Positions 22,584-35,078 of a stretch of 64,000 nucleotides of DNA are shown here, one piece after another (positions within the stretch are counted from its first letter, which is position 1; every line of letters starts with the position of its first letter). This DNA comes from Kuschelorhynchus macadamiae. Taxonomy: Eukaryota; Arthropoda; Insecta; Coleoptera; Curculionidae. The stretch spans positions 960,001-1,024,000 of the forward strand of contig JAUTXW010000556.1 of NCBI GenBank assembly GCA_030620095.1, written 5' to 3'. The notes below the pieces were generated by a model. That model worked only from the letters and a program-made list of their open reading frames with translations. It was not told the DNA's origin and made no database searches. A program made the translations under genes and the position numbers.

Positions 22584-23413
22584 TATATGTAATAATTTAA
22601 TTTTAAATTAATTTAATATTTAATAGTAAATTGCTACTATCTATCTAGGAAATATGTAATTTGGGCACCATATCCAGTGTTTCCCTGAAGAAACACAAAT
22701 AATTAGAGATGCAACGGAGGACTCCTGCTTAAAATATCTGGAGAATGACAGGAGAAGGGAGAAGTACAAAAAAAACAATATTTGAATTTTTCATTTCAAT
22801 TTATTACTAAAATAGGAAACAACAAACTCAATATTAATAAGACAATTTGAGTAAGTTGTAGTGGATAAATATTAATTGCTGAGTATTTCTTAAGGTAAGT
22901 CTGTCTTCAAAGATATTTCCAGCCTCGCAGAAAGTTCACTCACTTTAAACACAACTGAGAGGTGCCGACAGAAATCTCACAAGCTTGAAGAGCTCTGGGC
23001 GTAATTATTTGTTCCTTCCAAAACATCATTTAGTCCTCACCTCTTCTAGTTAGATGCATGTTTAAATACGATTCCACTTTCTGGAAGATCCTTGTTTTAG
23101 TTTTATAATTTTCATCTTTTTATTTTGTAAATTAGAGGTCCAACTTCAATCCTGAACCTCAGTCGACAAATTAACATTTTTTTCCGCTTCTGACAAGGAG
23201 AGCTGCTGTTGCTGCTTGCGATACTGGAATCAGTTGAATAGCTAATGTTTCTATCAATCTCTTCTTCATTGTTTTCGATTTAATTTTGTACTCTTAGACA
23301 TTAGACTAATAATTGTTGATTTGCCAGTTCTGCAAAGCCCTCATCAAGGAAAAATATGTTTTTGAATCCATGGTCTAATAGAGTGGCAATACAGTAATTT
23401 GTATTTTGCACCA

Positions 23414-23457
23414 ATTGGTAATAATTTTGATGTTCTAACATCAAAATTATTACCAAT
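23414..23457. repeat. Perfect 44-bp palindrome (2-bp centre)
   Basis: The 21-bp arms attggtaataattttgatgtt and their exact reverse complement are separated by ct. It lies within the hAT relic. Confidence 0.9.
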
Positions 23458-23595
23458 ATAAATAATATTGTCGTTTTCAAGGTAAGACATGCAATGAAAT
23501 GCTCTTGAAAATGCTTTAAACAAGAAGCGAAACGTCGGCTAGTTGAAGGGAAAAAAAAGTTTCATTAATTAAACCTATACCCAAGAAAAATACAA

Positions 23596-23599
<4 letters not shown>

Positions 23600-23642
<43 letters not shown>
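23600..23642. repeat. (AT)n microsatellite
   Basis: About 21 AT units, within the decayed hAT relic. Confidence 0.95.
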
Positions 23643-23645
<3 letters not shown>

Positions 23646-24589
23646 AAAGGCTGTTTACATGAATTAATGAGGCAACTAAATCCCACTGTACTTTTGCCAG
23701 GTTGGAAAACTTAACATGTTCATTGGCATATATACAGATCGGCATTTTATATTCATAGAACTTTTCTAACAGGTAAAAAGTGGAATTCCACCTACTCGAT
23801 ACATCTTGTATCTGTTTTTTGTTTGCTACATTTAGATCATCTTCAATTTGCTTTAGTTTGTAACATGCAGCTAATGTTTAACTAAAGTGACCCACTATAT
23901 TTCTTGTAACAGCTATGGTGTCTAAAATCACTCTTTGGGATTTGATTGCTTCTAGTATAACCAGCTAAAGGGAATAAATGAAACAGCTCATACTCACTTC
24001 CAAGCTCCTTATAACCTTTAACCATATTAGCTCTCCCAAATATATGGATTTCTGACTTTTGGAAATATTCCAGGAATTTAGCATATATTTAAACTTTTCT
24101 CTGTATCCTTCTAAGGTTTTTGGTTCTAGTCAATGTCTGGTCAAACTAACGAAACTGTCTTATTTTCTATATATCAGATGTAATTGATACAAATTCTGCT
24201 TTGTCCGAGGACTGAGTGATTTTGTTACGAAAGTGACTCTAAATATCTGGAATACTGTAGTTTGTAAAAAAAGTTTTTCAAGGCATGGTATATATTGGAA
24301 ATGCATGTAACATCAGACGCTTAAACCTCTCATGTACTATGGAATATAGCTGATTATCTAGACAAATCATCTCACTGATTTTGACGAATTTGTAGTGACT
24401 TGCTGTTGCTATGTCCCACGTTTTTCTTTATTCAACATAATCTTGAACAGAGAGTTGCTTGCTATCTGTCATCAATAAAGTAGATGAATTAATGGTGAAA
24501 ATATAAAGTATTCAAAGTCAGTTAAATTTTTGCGTATATATTTGGACGAAACTTTAAGTTGATGTTATCAAATTAGATTTCTTAAAGAT

Positions 24590-25070
24590 ACAATAATTTC
24601 TTTAATTGGCATTTTATATAGGGTTGGAAATTATATTCCTTTAAGACTTCTAAAAATTGTCTATTTCTCTTTTATTTACTCTAAATTTCAATACCTTATA
24701 TAAGAATGGGGTTCTGCTTATTCTTCAAGTATTAAACCATTGAAAATATTACATAATAAAGTATTAAAATGTATTTATCGATTGCCATTCTTGGAACCTA
24801 CAAAAAATCTTTATAAACCTAATACATATTTGGACATTGAAAATGTATATAGGTTGAAAGCGTGTATTTTAATTTATTCTATAAATTAAATGGAAAAACA
24901 TTTTTATATAACATTTAATAAATCTACAGAAATTCACAATCATAATACTAGACAATGTAACAATTTACACATCACGTTAACAAAAAGTAAAAGCTCATTA
25001 TTATTAGAAATATTTTAAAATTTAAAAAAGAAGCAAAGAAATATTTTCTGGAAAAATAGCACATTTTTAA
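24590..25070 (+). pseudogene. LINE ORF2 C-terminal fragment
   Basis: The + strand translation with stops gives GNYIPLRLLKIVYFSFIYSK, WGSAYSSSIKPLKILHNKVL and, later, STEIHNHNTRQ. This is the conserved C-terminal region after the RT domain of many non-LTR elements (LxxxYxSxxxSxxxYxxxxWG, then HNTRQ). 5'-truncated and dead. It is inserted into the hAT relic in opposite orientation. Confidence 0.7.
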
Positions 25071-25449
25071 TAATTAATTTCATATTATACTTTACTCTCT
25101 TTTACAATCTGTTACTTTTTTAATAATTTATTATTTTTTATTGTTATATGTAACACGTAACGAGCATTTATAATTAGTTTAGTTTTAGTTTACTTTCCCG
25201 AAAGTAATAAACTAAAGTTGGTTAGGAATAAAATAACTAAAATGCCATATAAGGATATATTAGTGGATGCAGTTTTTCCTTTGCCACCTCTTAATATGAG
25301 TTTATTGCAAACTAAACACTTTGCTTTACTACTGTCATTCTCATCAATGATAAAATATTTCCATATTGAGCTAGTCTGTTTCGGCATTTTTACTGTTTTT
25401 AATCAATATAATGGTCAGATAAATCGTAAATTGTTTATGAAAAATAACC

Positions 25450-26059
25450 CGTAAACGTTTATTTTTAACTAAATTTAAAAATACTAGGTTATGTCCCTAT
25501 GTTGATTGTATTGACTATTTTGACAGATCATTACCCCTGGTCGGAGGTAGTAATTCCGGCTCCGGTTTTCATTTCAACATACAAAGATGATTAGTTAAAT
25601 ATTTAAAATGCTTGTCAAACATTAGCGTAGGTGCGGATAATCTCATATTTTTAAAGAGAAGAATGAAATAAATTTAACAAAACAGATTGGTTACTCGCCT
25701 AGGGTGCGTGATGTTTATTTAGTCCCTTAACTCTCCCCCTCAATCAAAGGCTGCGGCGCACCAGGACTACCTTTGTGATTATTGTCACTTTATATGAATG
25801 AAAAATATTCGGGCGACGAATCATAGGTGCCAGGTTTTTAAAATTATCGCACAGATTTGGGGGAGGAATCAAAAATCACCTAAGACCCTCTGTGATCGAG
25901 CAATTGCAATATGAGTCGACAGGGCTATAGCTAGTGTAGTGATTAATTTTCTAACCCAGTTAAGATAAAATTTTGAAATTTGGCACGGTTCAAGCCTAGA
26001 CTACACGATAGGGGAGAGTGGGGATGATTCAACCAACACCATTATCTGCTAACTAATTC

Positions 26060-26145
<86 letters not shown>

Positions 26146-26290
26146 TATATTTTTATATAAAAACCTGGAGAACACGCTTTCTAGAAAATAAATTCGTTTA
26201 AATAAAATGTGAACTTATAGGTAGACTCAACCACGTGCTGTGGGGTACATTCAAACATGGCTGAATAGTGTCGTGCAATATTTAATTTAT
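25450..26290. other. Intergenic spacer with long (AT)n
   Basis: No gene. An AT microsatellite of about 80 bp lies at 26065-26144. The rest shows nothing recognisable apart from AT richness. Confidence 0.6.
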
Positions 26291-26299
26291 TAAGATATA

Positions 26300-26960
26300 G
26301 TATTTCGTAGATGCCGAGAAGATATACAAAAAACCGAGCGTGTAATACAAGAGAATGCAGTGAAAAGGGCGTTACGGGATTGGAAAAACGTCAATTCTAA
26401 AGGGAAAGAGTTGGTAACATTCGCTGTTGTTATAAATTCATTAGGCAATGCGCTACCACCAGTTTATGTTGCTCCAAGAGTATATTACCAAAGCTCCCGC
26501 GTTTTCCCTAATTTTAAGCAATAAATTGGGATAGATGACCAAAGAACTGATTCTCAAAATATTAGAACATATTAAAACGCACACCCACTGTGGCCTAGCA
26601 CAACCAATTTTATTGCTTCTGGATAATCATAAATTGCATGTCTCCTTTAGCTCAATTACATTTTACAAGGATCACGGAATATCGCCGCTTTTACCTTTCA
26701 CGTCACATTCAACACATCGCTTCCAATCTTTGAACGTGGGAGTATTTGACTCCTTTAAAGAATCGTTGGCAGCAGTTTTTGATCACTGGTAACTAAAAAA
26801 TCCGGGAAAAGCCATTGCAGTACGAAACATTGGAGACTTATCACATACTGCGTTTAAAAAAGCTTTCACTATATCAACTATAACTAATTCTTTCAAGAAA
26901 CTAGGTATTTGGTCTGTTAATCGACAAGCTTTTAATACCAACGACTTTGCAACAAGCACT
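26300..26960 (+). pseudogene. pogo/Tigger-type transposase remnant
   Basis: Begins with an ATGCCGAGAAGATATAC start of the kind used by these elements (MPRRYTKNR). It then jumps, by internal deletion, to the DDE core: GKELVTFAVVINSLGNALPP, then, in the open frame 26535-26792, LLLLDNHKLHVS (second acidic residue) and FTSHSTHRFQSLNVGVFDSF (degraded equivalent of PPHTSHxLQPLDVGVFGPF, with the third D lost). Related to, but distinct from, the element at 7.1-8.5 kb. Confidence 0.8.
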
Positions 26961-27829
26961 GGTAACAGATAAATGTATTGAATTCAACAATATTGAGAAT
27001 AGAGAGTCTGATGATCCATAAAGGAAGAAAGACAATGGTGGTCGAGCAGGAAACAGAGTAATAACACTAACGAAGTCAATGATGAACTCTACAGCAAATA
27101 AATCGTCAACCTCAATATTCACAAGACAAATATATGAAAAAAATCAAATAAAACAAACATCTTACCAGAAGATATGAGAAACCTAGAAATAGGTAATCTA
27201 AATAAAACATATATACCTCAAATCTCGTAAAGGAAGAAACTCTAAAACAACGAAACTGAAAGGTGTTTCTTAACAATAAAGAAGAAACTTTGGCTCCCTG
27301 GAACCTACTGATTCTGACATAGTTTCACCCTTAAAAAGTTTCCAATTTTCTTGGAAAATGAGCTCTTAGTGAATGATAATGATTTGGTTCTTACAAAATT
27401 TTGTACGAAAACTTCCATTATATATTAGATAAGCCAAGTATTACGGAAAGAACTTAATCAGTACGAAGTAAAATTTTTGAGATGCAAAAATAACCAAAAG
27501 AGTTTTGGTAACTGCATCCCAGTTTAAATTTAAATTAAATTTTTTGGTTGGAATATGCGATAAATTTCTATTTTTTAGAGACTAGTTTGTTGACGAACTT
27601 TGCTAAAGTTATATTTCCCTTTGTAATAAAATATTGCTTCCTAATTTGTGTGTTTTTAGTGGTTGAATTTACATTTACCACTGGTTGATTATAGTAAATT
27701 CCACTTTTTCTAGAAAACGATTTAAACAAAAAAATATCTAAATTTTTTTGTCCTGTTTACAAATTAGCTTCAAAATATTGAAATTTATGTAGACAATGCT
27801 CCTTTTCCTACTCTGTAGTTTTCAATGTT
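26961..27829. other. Intergenic spacer, no feature
   Basis: Probably the 3' remains of the preceding transposon at first, then AT-rich unique-looking sequence. No open frame or repeat that I can support. Confidence 0.45.
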
Positions 27830-28605
27830 ATTTTTAAATGTGTTCAGATTGTTTGTTGCGTTTAGATTGACACACAAAAATCTTTTTTGGCTTTTTCGCA
27901 ACTGAATAAAAATATTTAACTTTAAATTAATTGAAGCAAATATTCAATATAATAACATACCTCAACATGTTGACTAGTCTGTCAACGGAATGCTTCATTA
28001 TAGATGGGTGCAAATTATCCTTTTTTTCATATCTAGGTTACATGTCAAACAAATTGAGAAATTTTAAAATTTTGAAATCAATTCTTTTCTATTATTTAAT
28101 TTAATGTTACTTACGATCGGCGCACTGATCAGTCCCGATAGGATGAAAGTATTTGTACAACTACTATGTGTCTATAAAAACAGTTAAATGATATAATTTC
28201 TTATGCTTGCTTAAATAATATTGTTTATATTCTGTATTGGGGTCGACTGCGAACAGTAACAAGGCCTCTTACTCAACACATACACTACACGACACAACTG
28301 CGTAGAAGGCAACGGGAAACCACTACGTAGAACACATTCCCTAGTATAATGGTCTAGTGTAGTGCATTCAAGAAACCATATACATCTTGATATTAGATAG
28401 GTTTCAAGGCACTCACTGACCATCGCCAACGCCCGAATATGGGTACGGCACTTGAAGAAGATATTCTGTATCGAAACATTTCGTAGACAGACTAGTCTAC
28501 ATGTTGAGGTATGTAATTATATTAAATATTTGCTTCAATTAATTTAAAGTTAAATATTTTTATTCAGTTGCGAAAAAGCCAAAAAAGATTTTTGTTTGTA
28601 TACCA
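27830..28605. mobile_element. Element with ~120-bp inverted arms
   Basis: Left arm about 27876-28000 and right arm about 28483-28605 are near-perfect inverted copies (aaatatttaactttaaatta, acctcaacatgt). The same arm, in the right-arm orientation and extending outward to match 27830-27870, recurs alone at 53150-53330. Between the arms lies a LINE 3'-end-like segment (28235-28470) and, by the right arm, a hairpin-GAAAC motif (28460-28477). This may be a Penelope-type terminus pair rather than a DNA transposon. Confidence 0.65.
28235..28470 (+). mobile_element. Putative RTE-type LINE 3' end
   Basis: Nearly identical, in opposite orientation, to 55670-55905. Read as + strand the end gives IANARIWVRHLKK, resembling the extreme C-terminus of RTE/BovB-like ORFs. 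The upstream part carries stops. Assignment to RTE is from memory of such tails and is uncertain. Confidence 0.4.
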
Positions 28606-29470
28606 CAATTAGTTATGGCACACAATTTGCAATCCTTAAATAGTTTCTTGTTTTTTATTTTGTGCCGCCATCTTGGATTCGTACCAAAATTTTACCCGTT
28701 GATTCCAACATAATGCTTGATGTTTATGCAAAATTTGGAATAAGTTCGACAAGTAGCTTTTTCATAATATTTTTTCTTAACATTTCACTAGACCGCCATT
28801 TTGTTTTGCCATACTCTATATGACTATTAATTTTTTATCAAATTTCAAGTCAATCGGGACCGACAGACGGGCCGACGGAATTGATGAAAGATATTTTTTG
28901 GCAGGGAGCTAAAACGTGAAGATAAATAAAACCTGAGAGAGTGATTTTTTTCAGGATTACAAACATTTTATTTGGAAGCTCTTTGGTTCCGCCATCTTAA
29001 ATGAGTACCACAGTTTTAGTAGTTGACCTCTATACCACAGTTATTACATACAATTTGAAATCAATTCATTAAGTAGTTATTCAGGCTGAATGTTTAAATA
29101 TTTTATTAAGCTGCCATTTTGTTCCGCCATCTTGGATTGGTACCAAAATGTTATCAGTTGATTCCAACATAATACTTGATGTTTTTGCAAAATTTGAGAT
29201 AAATTGGATCAATGGTTTTTTATTAATATTTTTTTTAACATTTCACTAAGGCGCCATTTTGTTTCGCTATATTGGATTTTTACCAAAATATTACCAAGTC
29301 GTCCCCATATGACCCTTAATTTTTGACCAAAATTTCAAGTCAATCGGGTTAGTAGTTTTTTAGCAACGCCGTGAACAGACAACAGGGACCCTGAAACGTG
29401 AAGATCTAAAAAAATCTCAGAGAATGATTTTTTTTCACGATTACAATACTTCCCTTTTAGGAGGGAAGTA
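28606..29470. repeat. Two tandem copies of the ~430-bp dispersed repeat
   Basis: Copy 1 about 28606-29025 and copy 2 about 29026-29470, both opening with accaca(a/g)tta...acaatttg and closing in tttttttcacgattacaa-type sequence. Same family as 1-470 and 61190-61440. Confidence 0.8.
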
Positions 29471-30315
29471 AAAACGTGCTGCCACCGCTAATTTTTATTC
29501 AACTTCATATTTAAAACTGGTTTAAGATTACTTTATGCCTGCATAAACGAATTTTTGTTTGTGAGGCCCCTAGAACACCCTTTACTCTTCTACGTTTAAG
29601 TAAAAATCGCAAATTTTTATTCAAATTCATTAAAACTTCCTATTTGGAGAGAGACCCTAGATACACTTCAATCTTGTACGATTAAGGAAAAAGCATGCTG
29701 TCACCGCTAATTTTTATTCAAATTTATTAAAACTGGAGCTTGTTTTAGGATTACTTTATGCTGTCATAAACAAATTTCTTCTGTGAAGCCCTTAGGACAC
29801 CCTTTACTCTTGTACGTTTAAGGGAAAAACATGCTGCAACCGCTAATTTTTATTCAAATTTATTAAAACTTCATATTTGGAGCTGGTTTTAGCATTTATG
29901 CTGTCATAAAAAAAATTCTGAGAGGATCCTAGGACACCCCCACAGAGGAAATTCGTTCATGACAGCATAAAGTAATCCTAAAACCAGCTCCATGTATGAA
30001 GTTTTAATAAATTTTAATAAATTGCAGTGACAGCATGTTTTTTCCTTAAACGTACAAAAGAAAAGCGTGATTAGGGGCCTCACAGAGGAAATTCGTTTAT
30101 GACAGCGTAATATAATCCTAAAACCAACTCTAAATATGAATTTTTAATACATTTGCATAAAAATTAGCGGTGACAGCATGTTTTATTCTTAAACTTACAA
30201 AAGTAAAGGGTAATTTTCGGGCCTTACAGAGGAAATTCGTTTATGACAGCATAAAGTAATCCTCAAACCAGCTCCAAATATAAAATTTTAATAAATTAGA
30301 ATAAACATTCCCTAA
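29470..30315. repeat. ~140-bp satellite array 1, with inverted polarity switch
   Basis: About three units in one orientation (landmark ctaatttttattcaaattta, then ttaggattactttatgc) up to about 29940, then about three in the opposite orientation (cataaagtaatcctaaaacc, agcggtgacagcatgtt). The switch is at the ggacacccccacagagg junction. It lies immediately 5' of the first copy of P450 exon 1. Same family as the arrays at 32230-34335. Confidence 0.85.
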
Positions 30316-30369
30316 AATTTTAAAAGATGTGTTGTTTAATAAAATCTTAATAGTGTTAAAACATGTCAA

Positions 30370-30649
30370 GTGTAGCAGAAAATATAAGTAGTAAGGTATA
30401 AAGTATGGCTTTCACTAAAAAGGAAGTTCCAACAAGTAATTCACTGACTCAATTGAAAAAATAATACTTTTACACGTACTAAAAAAAGCACACTTGACCG
30501 TCTGGTTCTTTTACTTATTTTAGATAAGAATGTAACAATAAAATGATAAACTAGGATATAATTAGTATTTATTTTTGGCCTTTGTTAAAAACAGTGAACG
30601 GTTATTTTAAACTTAGTGTTCGCAACTTTATTTATATGTGTTCTTTAGA
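30370..30649 (+). promoter_or_regulatory. Putative promoter region upstream of P450 exon 1a
   Basis: About 280 bp before the ATG are conserved at 34490-34777 before exon 1b, including aaacatgtcaagtgtagcag, ggatataattagtatttatt and taaacttagtgttcgcaa. A TATA-like ggatataatt lies about 90 bp before the ATG. Conservation comes mainly from duplication, so the promoter role is inferred from position only. Confidence 0.35.
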
Positions 30650-30863
30650 ATGATTGGATCTTTAGCAATTTTAGCATTATTAATACTAAGTGCTTATCTC
30701 GTATTAAAATGGAAACATAGTTACTGGACGCGGAGGGGAATAGTTCAGCTCAAACCGGAATTCCTGTTCGGAAATTTTAAAAATGCCGTTTTCCAGAAAA
30801 CCATTCCAGATAAAGTAATCGTAGACGCATATCACGAGTTCAAAAATGCCGGTGCGAAGCATG
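30650..30863 (+). CDS. CYP6-like P450 first exon, copy 1a (for gene copy B)
   Basis: Starts at ATG 30650. The GTG-led frame further upstream is not needed, and the exon-1b ATG is in the same position. It encodes an N-terminal ER membrane anchor (MIGSLAILALLILSAYLVLK), then the basic WKHSYWTRRG linker and the substrate-access region to FKNAGAKHG. 214 bp, donor ATG|GTATGT, phase 1, matching the exon 2 acceptors at 41888 and 3017. Fully open. Whether transcripts of copy B use this exon, exon 1b or both cannot be told. Confidence 0.88.
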
Positions 30864-31004
30864 GTATGTTAAACCGTTATTACTTTAGAAATTTCTCAAA
30901 TCCACGCAAGTGTATTTCGTAGAGCTGTATCGAATACTTAAAAAAATATTATAGTTAAATTACTTTTGGCAACCTTAAAGAAAACATTTAATAACATGTT
31001 GTCA

Positions 31005-31189
<185 letters not shown>

Positions 31190-31931
31190 GGTATTTCGCC
31201 TTAAAACTCTAAATGCCATTTTCTCTCAGGAAATAGCAAGGATATAAAAATTTAGTAAAAATAATTTATTTCATAGAATTAAATGCGATTACTAATACTA
31301 ATAATAGGCTGCGCCACATGGTATATTTACAATAAATTGATATCATATAATAAAATCACACTAGACAATACCAAATATTAAATCTCTTTACTTAATTTTC
31401 ACCTTGCAGATATTTAAATTAATTATTAAACTGTCATCAGATCCAACAGAACACGTCCACTCCAAAAACGATTTTCTATTGGAGTGACGTCACATGCGAG
31501 CAAGTTTTTAAGTTTTCCCAGCTTCTGCTGCGTTGTGTAAAAAATTTGATAATTCGACTGAATTTCGACGAGATTACATTATACAGGGTGGTTACTAAGT
31601 ACGTCAACATATTTAAGGTGGTGATTGCTTGACTAATTTTAAGACGAAAATTTATATAAACATGGGTTCGATTTATCTTCGTTGCTAAGATAATGGATGT
31701 TAAAGTCTATTTCTCGTTATTTTCTGGTTTTAAGGTGGGTACATGTTACGTACTTTTAATTGTTTTAGCGCTAAGTTCTATTATTTTTAGTGTTGAACTG
31801 AAATGCAATGAGCATTGATCTAATTTATTAATCGAAATAATAAAAAATAAATATATATTGTGTTTGAATTTCTATACATATATAGAGTGATCCAGCAATC
31901 GGGTACAGAACGAGACAACTATATTTCCCCC
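31190..31931. other. Intron 1 sequence shared by both exon 1 copies
   Basis: Up to about 31666 this aligns with 35085-35602 (for example aattgatatcatataata, aaattaattattaaa and the tacagggtggttactaagt stretch). The homology stops where Copia is inserted in the second copy. Beyond that nothing is recognised. Confidence 0.65.
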
Positions 31932-32143
31932 CGTATTCACTAAAAAGGTTTAAGAGTAGACCAGGTCTAGTTGCCATGGTACTTAAAACTCTTAGTTCTC
32001 CAGTTATGTTTCGCTTATGTCACTGCCATTTTATAATTGTGTTATTTAGAAAAGAATATTTGTTCAATTGTTGAAAATGTCATCTTAAACCTATAACTGT
32101 CAAGTTAGACCTGGTCTAAATTTAAAGCTTTTTAGTGAATACG
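31932..32143. mobile_element. 212-bp MITE with ~38-bp inverted repeats
   Basis: The ends cgtattcactaaaaa and ttttttagtgaatacg-type are inverted, and the arms continue through agaccaggtcta / tagacctggtcta. Non-coding. The superfamily cannot be told, because no target duplication was distinguishable. Confidence 0.8.
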
Positions 32144-32229
32144 TGTGTAAAAGCCACTAAAATCGTTCTGTCGGACTTGCATTGTCTTGATGACATTGGT
32201 TTCACAACGTTTCGAATGTTTTGTATGTT

Positions 32230-34335
32230 TAAAGGAGAAACGTGGTGCGGCCGCCAATTTTTATTCAGATTTATTAAAGCTTCATATTTGGAGCAGGTTT
32301 TAGGATGTATGCTGTCATAAACATTTTTTTCTAAGAGAACCCTAAGACACCCTTTACTCTTTTACGTTTAAAGGAAAATCATGCTGCTACCGCTAATTTT
32401 TATCCCTATTATATTATCTGCGACTACGTCGGTTGTTTAATTCACAATCACAGAAATCTAAACATTTTATATGTTATATCATTATCGAAGTATTACAAAC
32501 GACATCTCCACCCTGTAATGTGTATAGAAAATTTGAAGTGGAAATATTGTAAACTATGTAAAGATATAAAGTTGGGAGAAAAAAAAATTTAAAAGGAAAT
32601 ATTTAATGCCCAAATTGTTTGTTTCTGGTGGCCAAAAAGATAAAATCCCAAGTTGGCGACTCTCCACCTGCATGCAGATTCCTATTTTAAATTTGATATC
32701 GAATAAGTCGATTCTACACATCCTTGCGATTCCCGTTGGCATGAATGTTAAGTCGCGTCGAGTAAAAACGTAAGAGAGTAGAAGATGACTTAGGGCTCTC
32801 ACAGAGAAAAATTGTTTATCCTAAAACCAGGTCCAAATATGAATTATTGATAAATGTGAATAAAAAATAGCGGTGACATGTTTTTTCCTTAAACGTACAA
32901 GATTAAAGGGTGTGCTAGGGGTTCCACAGAGAAAATTCGTTTACGACAGCATAAAGTAATCCCAAACACAGCTCCAAATATGAAGTTTTAATACATTAGA
33001 ATCAAAAATTAGAAGTAACAGCATGTTTTGTCCTTAAACCTGCAGGAGGAAAGGTTGATTTAAGAGCCTCACAGAGGAAATTCGTTTGACAGTTATTCTA
33101 AAACCAGCTACAAATATGAAGTTTTAATAAATTTAAATACGTATTAGGAGTGGCAGCATGTTTTCTCCTTAAAGGTACAAAAGTAAAGAGTGATTTAGGC
33201 ACCTCACAGAAAAAATCGGTTTATGATAGCGTAAAGTAATCCTAAAACCAGCTCCAAATAAGAAGTTTTAATTAATTTGAATACGAATTAGCGGTGACAG
33301 CATGTTTTGTCCTTAAACTTACAAGAGTAAAGGGTGATTTAGGGGGCCAGAAGAAATTCATTTACAACAGTCTAAAGTAATCCTAAAACCAGCTCCAAAT
33401 ATAAAATTTTAATACATTTGAATAAAAATTAGCAGTGACAGCATATTTTGTCCTTAAACCTGCAAGAGTAAAGGGTGATTGAGGAGCCTCACAGAGGAAC
33501 TTCGTTTGACAGCATGAAGTAATTCTAAAACCAGCTCCAAATATGATTTTTAATAAATTTAAATAAACATTAGGGGTGGCAGCATGTTTTTTTCTTAAAC
33601 ATACAAGAGTAAAGGGTGATTTAGGTGATTCACAGAAAAAATGCCTTTATGACAGCGTAAAGTAATCTTAAAACCAGCTCTAAATAAGAAGTTTAAACAA
33701 ATTAGCGGTGACATCGTGTTTTATTTTTAAACTTACTTAAGAGTAAAGGGTGATTTAGTGGAAATTCGTTTACGACAGTCTAAAGTGATCCTAAAACCAG
33801 TTCCAAATATGGTTTTAATTAATTTTAATAAACATTAGGGGTGACAGCATGTTTTTTTGCTTAAACGTACAAGAGTAAAGGGTGATTTATGTGCCTCATA
33901 GAAAAAATTCGTTAATGACAGGGTAAAGTAATCCTAAAACCAGCTTCAAATAAGAAGTTTTAATAAATTTGTGTACAAATTAGTGGTGACAGCATGTTTT
34001 GTTTTTAAACTTACAAGAGTAAATAATGATTTAGGGGGTACAGAGGAAATTCGTAATCCTAAAACCAGCTCCAAATATGAAGTTTTAATAAATTTTAATA
34101 AAAAATAGAGGTGGTAGCATCATTTTTCCTTAAATATACAAGACTGAGGGGTGTCCTAGCGGCCTCGCAGAGAAAATTCTTTTATGATAGCATAAAGTAA
34201 TCCTAAAACCAGCCTCAAATATAAAGTTTTAATAAATTTGAATAAAAATTAACGGTGGCAGCATGTTTTTTTCCTTAAACGTACAAAAGTTAATGCGTCC
34301 TAGGCGTTTATGTCAGCATAAAGTAATCCTAAAAG
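32230..34335. repeat. ~140-bp satellite array 2, polarity switch and ~11 inverted units
   Basis: About 1.2 units in the direct orientation (32230-32405), an unrelated spacer (32406-32786), then about eleven units in the inverted orientation (32787-34335). Successive ccttaaac landmarks at about 32883, 33029, 33162, 33307, 33449, 33588, 33719, 33854, 33997, 34122 and 34267 give a spacing of 125-146 bp. The same direct-then-inverted layout as array 1 indicates that the whole module was duplicated. Confidence 0.88.
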
Positions 34336-34489
34336 CTCTTTGTGTTTTAAATATATAAATTATTTTTTAGAAATTAATTGTTTTAGACCAACTGCAGCTC
34401 AACAATACCTTATTGTTGTATATGTTTGCATATATTTCCTTGACATTTTAAAGAAACTATTGTTTAATCAAATCTTAATAGTGTTAAAA

Positions 34490-34777
34490 CATGTCAAGTG
34501 TAGCAGAAAATATATGTGGTAAAGTATAAAATATTGTTTTCTTTAAAAATGGAGTTTCAACAAGTAATTCACTGCCTCAATTAAAAAAATAATAATTTTA
34601 CACGTACTAGTAAAGTATACATGATTGTCTGGTTCTTTTAATTATTTTAGATAAGAATGTATCAATAAAATGATAAACTGGGATATAATTAGTATTTATT
34701 TTTAGGCTTTGTTAAAAACATGTGAAATGTCATATTAAACTTAGTGTTCGCAATTTTATTTATATGTGCTCTTTAGA
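34490..34777 (+). promoter_or_regulatory. Putative promoter region upstream of P450 exon 1b
   Basis: Duplicate of 30370-30649, with small changes (ggatataattagtatttatt retained, cgcaattttatttatatgtg before the ATG). Role inferred from position. Confidence 0.33.
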
Positions 34778-34991
34778 ATGTTTGGATCTTTAGCAATTTT
34801 AGCATTAATAATACTAAGTGCTTATTTCGTATTAAAATGGAAACATAATTACTGGACGAGGAGAAGAATAGTTCAGGTCCAACCAGAATTCCTGTTCGGA
34901 AATTTTAAAAATGTCGTTTTCCAGAAAACCATTGCCAATAAAGTAATCGTAGACACATATCACGAGTTCAAAAATGCCGGTGCGAAACATG
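34778..34991 (+). CDS. CYP6-like P450 first exon, copy 1b (for gene copy B)
   Basis: Same 214-bp length, ATG position, donor (ATG|GTATGT) and phase as exon 1a. It encodes MFGSLAILALIILSAYFVLK, then WKHNYWTRRRIVQVQPEFLF and ends FKNAGAKHG. About ten of 71 residues differ from exon 1a, none of them a stop. It lies nearer to exon 2 (intron about 6.9 kb, against 11.0 kb from exon 1a), so it is the simpler partner for copy B. Exon 1a could be an alternative first exon or an orphan. Confidence 0.88.
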
Positions 34992-35018
34992 GTATGTTAA
35001 ACCGTTATTACTTAAAAA

Positions 35019-35026
<8 letters not shown>

Positions 35027-35076
<50 letters not shown>
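35027..35076. repeat. (AT)n microsatellite, 50 bp
   Basis: Preceded by an A-run. Counterpart of the 180-bp tract at 31007-31186. Confidence 0.95.

Positions 35077-35078
<2 letters not shown>

Larger units (their letters stand above)
22860..25387 (-). pseudogene. Decayed BED-finger hAT transposase, interrupted
   Basis: Minus strand. The N-terminus (25387-25230) has a BED-type zinc finger: MPKQTSSIWKYFIIDENDSS, then KAKCLVCNKLILRGGKGKTA. The middle region is full of stops. At about 23390-23300, IATLLDHGFKNIFF matches the hAT TLLDPRFK motif. At about 22930-22890, EAGNIFEDRL matches the C-terminal AGNIFEDRLS motif. It is interrupted by a + strand LINE fragment (24590-25070) and an AT microsatellite (23600-23642). 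Intergenic, between the two P450 genes. Terminal repeats not found. Confidence 0.8.
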
